Source of the DNA: Thiobacillus sp. | Lineage (GTDB): Bacteria > Pseudomonadota > Gammaproteobacteria > Burkholderiales > Thiobacillaceae | NCBI GenBank assembly: GCA_016124745.1 | Contig: WGNC01000016.1 | Coordinates: 29,889 to 93,888 of the forward strand | DNA length: 64,000 nucleotides | Direction: 5' to 3' | Shown here: positions 36,167 to 44,039 of the stretch, one piece after another | Layout of the letters: the number at the start of each line of letters is the position of its first letter | Position numbering within the stretch: position 1 is the first letter of the stretch | Notes under the pieces: model-generated | The model's database searches: none | Seen by the model: the letters and a program-made list of their open reading frames with translations, nothing else | What the model was told of the DNA's origin: nothing | Program-made: the position numbers and the translations under genes

Positions 36167-36598
36167 TTACTGGATAGAGCGGGTGATGCCCAGCATGGCG
36201 TAGTCGACCATCTTGTAACCGTCTGGATGCAAGCTTACGGCTTCCGGCATGACGGTTTCGGCTTCCTGCGCCATCACGCCAAACTGTCGGCCATGGCCCC
36301 AGGCGTCGCGAAATTCTGGTTTGTAGTCGAACAGGTAAAGGCCGATGCCAAGTGGGTGGTCGCCGATGCGGAGGATGTTCCCTTTGACGTTACGGTCTGA
36401 TGCGCAGGCTTTGATACTAATTCTATTGGTCGCGCAATTCTTGATTAGACCATTAAGAAAACTGAACTCGGATTGTTTGCCAGTTCCTGCTTGAGTCAGA
36501 TCCCGCACCTGGCCGTAGCAAACGAGCTGCGGCGGAACATAGCCGCGCTTCCGGGCACTGTTCTGTTGATCTTCGTTCACACGATGTTCATCCGACAT
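36167..36598 (-). CDS. Lasso-type precursor fused to a peptidase-S74-like C-terminal domain
   Basis: 143 residues from ATG 36598 (GGAG upstream). Residues 1-36 are a lasso leader: KRGYVPPQLVCYGQVRDLTQ contains Tyr20-x2-Pro23-x-Leu25, Gly29 and the penultimate Thr35. A core-like start AGTGKQSEF follows, with Glu at position 8 (possible Ala1-Glu8 macrolactam). Residues 67-143 match the S74 intramolecular chaperone domain: SDRNVKGNILRIG, GIGLYLFDYKPEF, RQFGVMAQEAETVMPEAVSL, DGYKMVDYAMLGI. Ser67 and Lys72 have the spacing of the S74 Ser-Lys dyad, predicting self-cleavage before Ser67 to give a 30-residue core with two Cys. It lies between the cyclase and kinase genes. The start at 36649 is less likely. 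Confidence 0.8.
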   Translation of the reverse strand: MSDEHRVNEDQQNSARKRGYVPPQLVCYGQVRDLTQAGTGKQSEFSFLNGLIKNCATNRISIKACASDRNVKGNILRIGDHPLGIGLYLFDYKPEFRDAWGHGRQFGVMAQEAETVMPEAVSLHPDGYKMVDYAMLGITRSIQ

Positions 36599-36667
36599 GA
36601 AAAAAATCTCCGCTTTACTTGTGCAGTCGGTCTTGGACCGACCACTCATTTTGTACAGGCAAACTAT

Positions 36668-38575
36668 CTACCGAACGAGCCGACGCAGCCATAGTAGAAG
36701 CGTCATTATTTCATAGAAGAATTCCCGCTCCTCGATATTCCTGGCAAAACCGTGCTTTTCCAGGCGGTCACGCATGGCACCCCTGTCCACATAGTCGCGT
36801 GCCACGTCCAGATAATGTTCCAGTAGGGGCGCCACGAATTCGTTGGTTTCTTCCATCGTGCGGACCGTAAACTGCCATCCGAGGTGTTCCTTGCCCAATC
36901 GCCAGCGGACGCTGTCTTCCAAGTCCGGCGCAAAGGCGCTGCGCGCCAGGTACTTGGTCCAGCCATTGCGCACCTTGTACTTTATCGGCAGGTGCAGGAA
37001 AAACTCCACCACCCGCCTGTCGGCCCACGGGTCGCGCAATTCCACGCCGTAGCGTCCCGCCACGCGCTCGTAGCCGCTCAGTCCCAGCACCGGGCCCCAG
37101 GCTGCGTTCAACACATTCGCATGCTCCTGGCGAATATTGCCAAGTGGTTGCACGTCCTCTTCTTGCGCGCGCAGGCGATCCGTCAGATGGAGTCTTGCGG
37201 CAAATTCGGAGCTGACCGCGCTTCCTGCCAGAGGGTCGCCCCTGCGCAATCGTCGCGCTAGTGCCTTGATCGTGCCCGGCACATAGGCTGTGCGGAGGTT
37301 CTGGATAAAAAGCGTGAGGGCTGAAATGCCACGCAGATAGGTATTGTTCCGGGCCGCCCCCTGGCACTCGTTCCATGCACTTCGCCACTGGCCGGCCCAC
37401 AGCAGGTAGGCGGCATATCGATCGGGCGCGTGCATGGTGAGGTCGCCGCTGGCGCCGTGGAGCATGACGCGATGCCCATCTTTGCTTGCCGCCAGGCACA
37501 TCATGGCCGGTAGCACGATGGAGTTGTCGCAAGGATGCGGCCTGGCCCAGGCTGCTTCGAGCAGATCGTCCACGTCGACCATTCCCGTGAAGGACGGCAC
37601 CGAGACGAAATGCGCATTGCTGCCCAGATCCTTCGTCAGGCTCTGGATGCACTGGCTTTCCACGCAGCTTGCAGGGTCGTCGGCAATCGCCGAATACGTG
37701 TGGAACTGCTTGCCGGGCATTTCCGGCAACAGGCGCTTGACCATGGCCGCGATGCTGGCGGAATCCATGCCGCCGCTCATCATGGCGGCGACATCGCCCG
37801 TGGTGCGCATCCGGCAGCGGACCGCCTCGCCAAATACGGACAGGAATGCCTCCTCGCACTCCTGGTCGGAGGCGTAGCCGCGCTCTTCACCCGACGCAAG
37901 CTTCCAGTAGATTTCGGTGCGGGCGCTGCCGTCCGCAGAAATTTCCATGCGCTGCCCGGGCTGCAAACCCCACACATCACGCAGCCAGAAACGCTGGTTG
38001 TCCGCACTCTGGTAGGCGGGCACCAGCAGATGGAGGATCATCGCCTCGTTGGGCTCGCGGGATACGCCCGGCAGTTCGAGCAAGGCTTCCTCTTCGGAAG
38101 CAAAGGCGAAGAACTGCTTGTTGAGGACGTAATAGAAAGGCCTGGCACCCATGTGGTCGAGCGTGCAGAACAGACGATGCTGCCGTGCATCCCACACGGC
38201 AAAGGCGAAATCACCCAGCAATCGCGTGGGGCATGATTCGCCCCATACAGCGTAGCTTTGCAGCGCCAGTTCAGCGTCGGTGTGGTCGCGCAGGATGGCG
38301 CCGGCGGCGATCAGGTCGCGTCTCAGGTCGTCGCGGTTGTCCAGCCTTCCGTCCCAGACCAGCACCAGATTGTCGTCCTGGCTCGTCAGTGGCTGGTGTT
38401 CATCGATGGATTCGGACGTGGTGCGTAGCATGCAGTGGCCCAATGCGATCGAACCGCTGGTCCAGTGGGTCTGCGCATCCGGACCGCGCCTCTTCATGGC
38501 ATCGGTGAGCCTCCCGATCAGTTCCGGTTCGACCGTGGCCCCATGAAAAAAGAATATTCCTGCGATGGCGCTCAT
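36668..38575 (-). CDS. Lasso-peptide cyclase (asparagine synthetase homologue without glutaminase Cys)
   Basis: 635 residues from ATG 38575. Begins MSAIAGIFFFHGATVEPELI: residue 2 is Ser, not the Cys nucleophile of AsnB, as in lasso C proteins. N-domain remnants: MKRRGPDAQTHW, DGRLDNRDDLRRDL. Synthetase domain: AAMMSGGMDSASIAAMVKRL (PP-motif), LHGASGDLTMHAP, WGPVLGLSGYERVAGRYGVE, VRNGWTKYLARSAF. Expected to adenylate the ring Glu/Asp of the precursor and close the macrolactam. 10 nt after the Cys-rich gene. Confidence 0.88.
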   Translation of the reverse strand: MSAIAGIFFFHGATVEPELIGRLTDAMKRRGPDAQTHWTSGSIALGHCMLRTTSESIDEHQPLTSQDDNLVLVWDGRLDNRDDLRRDLIAAGAILRDHTDAELALQSYAVWGESCPTRLLGDFAFAVWDARQHRLFCTLDHMGARPFYYVLNKQFFAFASEEEALLELPGVSREPNEAMILHLLVPAYQSADNQRFWLRDVWGLQPGQRMEISADGSARTEIYWKLASGEERGYASDQECEEAFLSVFGEAVRCRMRTTGDVAAMMSGGMDSASIAAMVKRLLPEMPGKQFHTYSAIADDPASCVESQCIQSLTKDLGSNAHFVSVPSFTGMVDVDDLLEAAWARPHPCDNSIVLPAMMCLAASKDGHRVMLHGASGDLTMHAPDRYAAYLLWAGQWRSAWNECQGAARNNTYLRGISALTLFIQNLRTAYVPGTIKALARRLRRGDPLAGSAVSSEFAARLHLTDRLRAQEEDVQPLGNIRQEHANVLNAAWGPVLGLSGYERVAGRYGVELRDPWADRRVVEFFLHLPIKYKVRNGWTKYLARSAFAPDLEDSVRWRLGKEHLGWQFTVRTMEETNEFVAPLLEHYLDVARDYVDRGAMRDRLEKHGFARNIEEREFFYEIMTLLLWLRRLVR

Positions 38576-38585
38576 GACAGATACA

Positions 38586-39194
38586 TTACTTGCCGGGTTC
38601 TTCTTGCTGCTGTGCCTGCGAGTCTGATGCGGCATCCATGGTTTGCATGGCCTTGTCGGCAAGGTAGGTGTGCCTGGTGAGTCGCGAATCGAAATGCTTC
38701 GCCAGCAGAATGCGCATCAACGCAAGATCGAGCAACATGCCACTCGATACAGAGGATCGCGCTGCCGCATCCATTGTTTCCATTCTGTTCACCGCCAATC
38801 GGGTCAGCTCGACCAGCGCCAGCGGTGCTTCGCTATCTGTGAATTCTTCCAGCTGGGGCCTGAGACGGTCGCGTAGCACTTTTACGTTGTGGACGAGCGC
38901 CTTGGCATCGGCGAGCGAAACCTTGCCCGCCGCGTGGTTGACAAGCAATTTGCAGGTGTAATCACCGCAAATTGCCGGACGTGTCTGATCGTGAATGGCG
39001 CATCGGTCATTCAGGCACAGCTTGCAGGGTTGATCGAAATAATATTCGGATGGATCGGATGGGCCGCTTCCGGATCGCTCCAGCGCAACGATCGATTCGT
39101 TCCGAACAGGCAAATCGGTATCCTTCAGCGGCGCATGACTATACAGGGTGCCATCGCAACAAAACCCGCAAGCGCATTCAATGCATAAACTCAT
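38586..39194 (-). CDS. Cys-rich YkgJ-like (zinc/iron-chelating domain) protein in RiPP operon
   Basis: 202 residues. N-terminal SLCIECACGFCCDGTLYSHA and CKLCLNDRCAIHDQTRPAIC GDYTCK give nine or more Cys in the first ~100 residues, arranged like the YkgJ/flagellin N-methylase-type cluster. The C-terminal half is helical (DAKALVHNVKVLRDRLRPQL) and Met/Ala-rich. Not a canonical lasso component; it may carry out an extra metal-dependent modification of the precursor. 14 nt upstream of the cyclase region in the same operon. Confidence 0.7.
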   Translation of the reverse strand: MSLCIECACGFCCDGTLYSHAPLKDTDLPVRNESIVALERSGSGPSDPSEYYFDQPCKLCLNDRCAIHDQTRPAICGDYTCKLLVNHAAGKVSLADAKALVHNVKVLRDRLRPQLEEFTDSEAPLALVELTRLAVNRMETMDAAARSSVSSGMLLDLALMRILLAKHFDSRLTRHTYLADKAMQTMDAASDSQAQQQEEPGK

Positions 39195-39208
39195 GGACCA
39201 ATCGACAG

Positions 39209-39673
39209 CTAAATGAAGTGCGCGTCATCGGGGGCCGTGCCTAGGCGATCGAAAGCCGCGTAGTCTGCGACCGGCTGTTGCCCCAGCGGGATACCATCCA
39301 GTTCCACCCAGGCGTGCGCCTTAAAGGGCCGTGCGCGTGGCAGCACCCCTATCTTCAGTCTGGTCGGCAAACCATGCCGCTGCAGCACGTGGCAAAGGGC
39401 AAGCGACTGGTGTAGGCAATTGGCCCGATACAGCCCGTTGCTCGCGGCGATGGCGGTCAACTCGGCGCAGCGCTGGGCGAACGCCATGGCGGGCAGTTCA
39501 GGTCGCTTCGGGCTGAGGGGGGGCAATTCGGCCATGCTGAGTGCTTTATTGAATCCGTGCACGCGCAAGGCAACCCAGGTTGCGGGCAACAGGAAAAACA
39601 GGTGAACCAGCATGTGGCGCTCCCAGGGCTGGAGTGCACGCCATTGGCGAAGCCGTTTGAGAAGACGGTTCAT
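39209..39673 (-). CDS. Lasso-peptide leader peptidase B2 (transglutaminase-like)
   Basis: 154 residues from ATG 39673. Conserved ANCLHQSLALCHVLQRHG with catalytic Cys86, and PFKAHAWVELDG with His120, as in the Transglut_core3 (B2) family; the catalytic Asp is expected in the following strand. Cleaves the leader after the Thr-x position before cyclisation. N-terminal ~50 residues are hydrophobic (LVHLFFLLPATWVALRVHG). 75 nt downstream of the small precursor gene. Confidence 0.9.
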   Translation of the reverse strand: MNRLLKRLRQWRALQPWERHMLVHLFFLLPATWVALRVHGFNKALSMAELPPLSPKRPELPAMAFAQRCAELTAIAASNGLYRANCLHQSLALCHVLQRHGLPTRLKIGVLPRARPFKAHAWVELDGIPLGQQPVADYAAFDRLGTAPDDAHFI

Positions 39674-39748
39674 TGGAGCCAGGTTTTCGACAAGCTCGAC
39701 ACAAATGGTCGCCTGCTTGAAGCGTGCGGCATCATCCACCCACATCGT

Positions 39749-39913
39749 TCAGCAAGTTCTTTGCCTCTTAATATTGGCGGTACCTTTGATGCAATTATTC
39801 ACATTCTCCTTATTTTTCCCGCTCCCGGCCTGTGTCAACTCCCGCAACGCGCCATAGCGTGTCAAAGATGGAGGGTGATACATCCGCTTCGAGACTCGGG
39901 CAGTTTGATCCAT
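39749..39913 (-). CDS. Small lasso-type precursor peptide (54 aa)
   Basis: Found by reading the gap between the B1 and B2 genes: ATG at 39913, TGA at 39749-39751. Leader MDQTARVSKRMYHPPSLTRY GALRELTQ contains Tyr12-x2-Pro15-x-Leu17, Gly21 and Thr27 at -2. Core begins AGSGKNKEN with Glu at position 8, and ends KRQRTC; two Cys in the 26-residue core. Leader and core start are aligned with the precursor at 36167-36598 (YxPPxLxxYGxxR[DE]LTQ then AG[ST]GKxxE). AT-richer than its neighbours. GAGG lies ~15 nt upstream and GAGAA directly before the ATG. Position between B1 and B2 is typical for a precursor gene. Confidence 0.85.
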   Translation of the reverse strand: MDQTARVSKRMYHPPSLTRYGALRELTQAGSGKNKENVNNCIKGTANIKRQRTC

Positions 39914-39988
39914 TTTCTCGATATCCTCGTGATCTGCCGCTATCAGCCATCGCCCTGCGAGCAGAGATTGTGGTGAATTGTCCAGACG

Positions 39989-40282
39989 CTATTGACCTGC
40001 GTTTGTTGCGAATGCTTCAACTTTGGCCAGGCCCGCCTCGACCAGCTGCGCGATGAGTCTTTCCAGGTCCTGCTCAAGCTGGGCGGGCTCGACTTCGTAT
40101 TCGGCGAGCAGCGTATCGTGGGCGGCCTGCAGACTGGTGTCGGCCTGCAGCAGTTGCCACAAGCGCACGCCGACTTCGTCCAGCCCAAAATAACTCGAAC
40201 TGGTCAGGTCGAGAATCACGCCTTCGCCGCCGATCTCCTGGAACAGGGCCTCGGGCGAGAGTTTCACGTGTTGGGTAAGCAT
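39989..40282 (-). CDS. PqqD-like RiPP recognition element (lasso B1)
   Basis: 97 residues from ATG 40282. HVKLSPEALFQEIGGEGVIL, SSSYFGLDEVGVRLWQLL, LLAEYEVEPAQLEQDLERLI: the PqqD/RRE winged-helix fold. Binds the leader peptide and presents it to B2. It precedes the small precursor gene by 75 nt. Confidence 0.9.
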   Translation of the reverse strand: MLTQHVKLSPEALFQEIGGEGVILDLTSSSYFGLDEVGVRLWQLLQADTSLQAAHDTLLAEYEVEPAQLEQDLERLIAQLVEAGLAKVEAFATNAGQ

Positions 40283-40332
40283 GGAATGGTGACTAGAGGA
40301 TGGGTGCTGTCGGCATTTTACCCGGCATTTGT

Positions 40333-41982
40333 TCAAGCTTCGCCTTCATTGATCCTGCCATCCCTGACCCCGATCACCCGGTCGGCCAGCGCAAGGCTCG
40401 CGGGGCGGTGGGTAATCAGCAGCACCGTGCGATGGCGCAGCGTGTCCGCGCATTCCTGAAGAAATTCCCGTTCGCCCTCGGGATCGAACATGGCGGTGGC
40501 TTCGTCGAGGATTAGGATGGGGGGATCTTTCAGCAGCGCACGCGCCAGTGCCAGGCGCTGTTGCTGGCCGCCGGACAGGCGCACCCCGCGATCGCCGATC
40601 AGCGTGTCGTAGCCCTGTGGCAGCTTGAGGATGAACTCGTGGGCGCGGGCGGCATGGGCGGCGGCCTCGATATCGGCCTGGGCGGGGTTGTCGCGTCCGT
40701 AGGCGATGTTGTCGCGCACCGTGCCGTTGAACAACAGGACATGCTGCGGCACGACGCCGATATGGCGGCGCAGGCTTTGCAGCGAGACCTCGCGGATGTC
40801 GATGCCGTCGATCAGCACGCTGCCCGCATCCGGCTCGTACAGGCGCATGAGCAGGTGGGCGAGCGTGCTTTTGCCGGCGCCGTTGTGGCCGGTGAGCGCC
40901 ACTGTTTCACCGGCACGGATGTGCAGGTTGATTTCATCGAGCGCTGCAGGCCGGCCGGGATAGGCAAAGCGAATCCCGCGGAATTCGATTTCGCCGCGCA
41001 CGGCGTGCAATTCCCTGCCCGGGTGGAACAGGGGCTCGGGCGGTTCGGTCAGCACCTGCATCAGGCGCTCCACGGCGCCGCGGGCGCTTTGGGTTTGACC
41101 GTAGACGTCGGACAGGGCGCTCACCGGGCGGGTGAGCAGCGTGGTGTAAAGCAGGAAGGTGACGAGTTGCCCCGCGCCCAGCGTTCCCACATTGATGCGC
41201 TCACCCGCCAGCCACAGCACCAGGACGATGCCGGCAGCGGCCAGAAACTGGATGCCCGGCCCGAGCGCGGCGTAGATGCGCAGTTGCTTGTCGTTGAGGC
41301 TGACGATTTCGCCGATCTGGTTTCTGAATCGCGCCGATTCGACCGGCTCGCGGGTGAAGGTCTTGATCGCGGGCAGCATGCCGATGTTTTCTTCGGCCAT
41401 GCCGACCATACGGGCGTAGGCCTGCTGCGATTCGCTGGCCAGCGGGCGCAGGCGGCGGCCGATGATCTTGAGCAGCAGGTAGAACAGCGGAATCAGCAAG
41501 GCGGCAATCAGGCTCAGCCAGGGATCGATGTTGAACATGAACACCAGCGCGCCCGCCACCGTGATCAGCAGGGGCACGATGCTGAGCAGGGTGCCGCTGA
41601 TGAAGCCGCTCAGGGTGTCGACATCGTGCGTCAGCAGCGCCAGGGTTTCGCCCTGCTTGCGCTGATGGTGAAAGCCGATGGGCAGGGCCTGGATGTGGTC
41701 GTACACGCGGATGCGCAAATCGGCCAGGATGCGTGCGGCGCTGCGCCCCAGGATGAGGTTGTTGGCCAGCTTGAGCAGCGCCTGCGCGCCCAGCAGCGCC
41801 AGCAGCGCCAGCAGCAGGGTTCCGGTGGCCGCCTGGTCGAGAAAGCCCTGTGCCAGCCGCCCGCCGAGCCACGGCACGGCCAGTGCCATTGCACTCTCGG
41901 CCAGCATGATCAGCGTGCCTAGCAGCAGGGTGCGGCGATAGGGCGCGGCGTAGCCGAGCAGGAATTGCAGGTCGGGTTTCAT
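40333..41982 (-). CDS. ABC exporter of the lasso-type cluster (fused TMD-NBD)
   Basis: 549 residues. Six-helix transmembrane domain (residues ~15-290), then NBD with Walker A ALTGHNGAGKSTLAHLLMRL, signature VRLSGGQQQRLALARALLKD, Walker B ILILDEATAMFD. D-type lasso exporters give secretion and self-immunity. No N-terminal C39 peptidase, consistent with leader removal by B2. 50 nt upstream of the B1 gene. Confidence 0.92.
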   Translation of the reverse strand: MKPDLQFLLGYAAPYRRTLLLGTLIMLAESAMALAVPWLGGRLAQGFLDQAATGTLLLALLALLGAQALLKLANNLILGRSAARILADLRIRVYDHIQALPIGFHHQRKQGETLALLTHDVDTLSGFISGTLLSIVPLLITVAGALVFMFNIDPWLSLIAALLIPLFYLLLKIIGRRLRPLASESQQAYARMVGMAEENIGMLPAIKTFTREPVESARFRNQIGEIVSLNDKQLRIYAALGPGIQFLAAAGIVLVLWLAGERINVGTLGAGQLVTFLLYTTLLTRPVSALSDVYGQTQSARGAVERLMQVLTEPPEPLFHPGRELHAVRGEIEFRGIRFAYPGRPAALDEINLHIRAGETVALTGHNGAGKSTLAHLLMRLYEPDAGSVLIDGIDIREVSLQSLRRHIGVVPQHVLLFNGTVRDNIAYGRDNPAQADIEAAAHAARAHEFILKLPQGYDTLIGDRGVRLSGGQQQRLALARALLKDPPILILDEATAMFDPEGEREFLQECADTLRHRTVLLITHRPASLALADRVIGVRDGRINEGEA

Positions 41983-42041
41983 CTGTAGCCGAAGATTGTA
42001 GGTGGCCAGCCCTCTGGGCGATAGGGGCGAAGGCGTCCCGC

Positions 42042-43115
42042 CTATTCGCCCAGCAACAGTTGCCTGTCGTGCAAACGGTGTTTTCGAGCCTTCAGCAATC
42101 CCTTCAGCGCGTGCATTGCGTCGCCGGGACGGTCGTGCAGTGCCAATGTGAAGCCGAGCTGGATCAGGATCGGACGATTCAGCCAGCGGCTGGGCAGGTC
42201 GTTCACCAGCCAGTGGTGAAGATAAGCTGCTCGCAGCCTGCCGGGGCGCGCGTTGCCGATCCAGGCGTTGAGGACGGCAGCCTCGTTAGCTGCAGCCAGC
42301 ATGCGGTACCAGTTCAGCATGGTCCAGGCTGCGGTTTTGAGCCCTGCCCGATCCAGCAGTTGCAGCACCGCAGGCCAATTAACCGGCCGCTGTTGTACCC
42401 ACAGCAGGAAATCCGCGACGCGTCCCAGCCCCATGTTCGGCGAGCAGACGTACTTGGCGAACGCCGGGTGCGTCAGCATCAGAAACAGGGTGTCGTTGTC
42501 GGACAGTCCCCAGATGCCGTTCGTCCGTTGACGTCGCGCAAGCAGTTCTGGCGTTACGTCGATGCGGGTGCGGCCCGGCCGCAGGATGTGCCAGTGCAGG
42601 TCGATATCGACCGGGCCGCGGCTGAAGGTTGCTTCGTGGCTGATGTTGGTAGGTTCCGGGTGGACGGTGTATCCGGCATCGAGCAGGACGCGCGCCGCGC
42701 GCCGCCGGTCCGAGGGCGCGATCAGAATGTCGATGTCGCTGGAAGGCCGCAACGCGGGATCGGGGTAAACGCACTCGCGCACATGGGCCCCTTTCATCAC
42801 CAGGTAGGGGATGCCTTCTGTTTCGAATAACTGGTCGAGGCGCTCCAGCGCTGCGCGCTGCACTAGATAGCCTGCTGTCGCAGCCCTGCGCGCCTGACGC
42901 AGCGCATCGATCGTGTTGGGCGGCAGGGAATCGAGCAGGCCGTTCGGTTGCAGGCGGTGGTGCCACAGGGCGCCGAGATCCTGGGCAAGGATCCGGTCCA
43001 GCAAATGGGACCCGCCATTGACGAGCGCGGCGCGGCAGGCAACCGGGTCAGCCTGTGCGGCGGCAGGCAGCAGGGCATGCTGGTCGATCTTCAGCCGGGT
43101 TGCGGGTGCGTCCAT
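42042..43115 (-). CDS. NTP_transf_5-like nucleotidyltransferase of RiPP cluster
   Basis: 357 residues from ATG 43115. IPYLVMKGAHVRECVYPDPA, LRPSSDIDILIAPSDRR (D-x-D), FSRGPVDIDLHWHILRPGR: the putative nucleotidyltransferase family often found with lasso kinases. In pseudomycoidin-type clusters the equivalent gene accompanies a further modification of the phosphorylated peptide. First gene of the operon. Confidence 0.83.
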   Translation of the reverse strand: MDAPATRLKIDQHALLPAAAQADPVACRAALVNGGSHLLDRILAQDLGALWHHRLQPNGLLDSLPPNTIDALRQARRAATAGYLVQRAALERLDQLFETEGIPYLVMKGAHVRECVYPDPALRPSSDIDILIAPSDRRRAARVLLDAGYTVHPEPTNISHEATFSRGPVDIDLHWHILRPGRTRIDVTPELLARRQRTNGIWGLSDNDTLFLMLTHPAFAKYVCSPNMGLGRVADFLLWVQQRPVNWPAVLQLLDRAGLKTAAWTMLNWYRMLAAANEAAVLNAWIGNARPGRLRAAYLHHWLVNDLPSRWLNRPILIQLGFTLALHDRPGDAMHALKGLLKARKHRLHDRQLLLGE

Positions 43116-43219
43116 GTTTGCGGTTGTGCTACGCCAGGTGAGGGCCGTAGTTGCTATGCGGCGTGTTGGTCTTGTGAGGAACGATTGCAGGAGCCCGTTG
43201 GGGCGATGCACTTTCTTGC

Positions 43220-43501
43220 TCAGGCAGCCTTTCTAAGACGCACTTCCACTTTCATGCCGGCCGCAGTCGCCATGTCCACCAGCGACTCGAGCGAGAACAA
43301 CTCGATTTTGCCGCGCACCAAATCGGATACACGCGGCTGGGTGACGCCAAACAGGCCGGCGGCCTGTTTTTGCGTCAAGCCGCTGGACTTGATGTATTCC
43401 TGCAATTCGATCATGAGGACAGAGCGTGCTTTCATGCTGGCAGCTTGCTGCGGGGTGTCCTCAATGGCGTCCCATACGCTGGGAAATTTCTGTTTGCTCA
43501 T
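43220..43501 (-). CDS. XRE-family antitoxin (HigA2-like)
   Basis: 93 residues: HTH LTQKQAAGLFGVTQPRVSDL VRGKIELFSLESLVDMATAA. Overlaps the upstream Gp49-like toxin by 4 nt. Closes the RiPP region on its upstream side. Confidence 0.9.
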   Translation of the reverse strand: MSKQKFPSVWDAIEDTPQQAASMKARSVLMIELQEYIKSSGLTQKQAAGLFGVTQPRVSDLVRGKIELFSLESLVDMATAAGMKVEVRLRKAA

Positions 43502-43824
43502 TTCTCTTTCCTCATCAATTGCCGGTAGCGTTCGACGGCCAGGGCAATATCGTGGGTGGATGTTTTGCGGGTCTTTTTCTGGAATCCATGCAGTACATAA
43601 ACCGCTTGCTCCAGTTTGGCCAGGTAGATCACCCGGTAAGCCCCCGCTTCGTCACGAATGCGAAGTTCCTTTACGCCTGCTCCGATCGACACCATGGGCT
43701 TCCAGTCACCCGGCTCCAGCCCGCGCTGAATCCTGTCAAGCTGATGTCCGGCTTCACGCTTCGCACCAGTCGGGAATTCACGGATTCTCTCCAGCGAGTC
43801 GCCCAGGAACTCAATCGGCTTCAT
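43498..43824 (-). CDS. Gp49-like HigB toxin
   Basis: 108 residues from ATG 43824: PIEFLGDSLERIREFPTGAK, GAGVKELRIRDEAGAYRVIY and VYVLHGFQKKTRKTSTHDI, the phage Gp49/HigB signature. Perfect palindrome 8 nt upstream. Confidence 0.92.
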   Translation of the reverse strand: MKPIEFLGDSLERIREFPTGAKREAGHQLDRIQRGLEPGDWKPMVSIGAGVKELRIRDEAGAYRVIYLAKLEQAVYVLHGFQKKTRKTSTHDIALAVERYRQLMRKEK

Positions 43825-43832
43825 GTAAGCAT

Positions 43833-43850
43833 TATACAAAGGTTTGTATA
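43833..43850. promoter_or_regulatory. Perfect palindromic TA operator
   Basis: TATACAAA-GG-TTTGTATA with 8-bp arms, immediately upstream of the HigB start. Confidence 0.75.
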
Positions 43851-43942
43851 TTTGACCAGCGGGTCGAAAGGGCGTGGTGGGTGGCAGGGGTGCGACATTC
43901 GGCGCGGGGGGGGGCTGCCTACAAGGTGTGGAGCGCTGTGGG

Positions 43943-44036
43943 GTTGTAGGAGCCCCGCCTCGGGGCGGAGGCTTGGTGGTTTGTGGGGGTGCGAAATTCG
44001 GGCCGCGGCCTACCCCTTGCGGGTGCGCCTACAAGG
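43943..44036. repeat. Family C and B repeats
   Basis: GTAGGAGCCCCGCCTCGGGG (C-like hairpin) followed by GCCTACCCCTTGCGGGTGCG CCTAC (B end). Gene-free stretch 43851-44039. Confidence 0.7.
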
Positions 44037-44039
44037 GAT

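Noticed and set aside
36167..36380. S74 domain considered as sign of a prophage tail gene
   Set aside because: No other phage gene is nearby, and the N-terminus is a lasso leader matching the second precursor, inside a complete RiPP operon.
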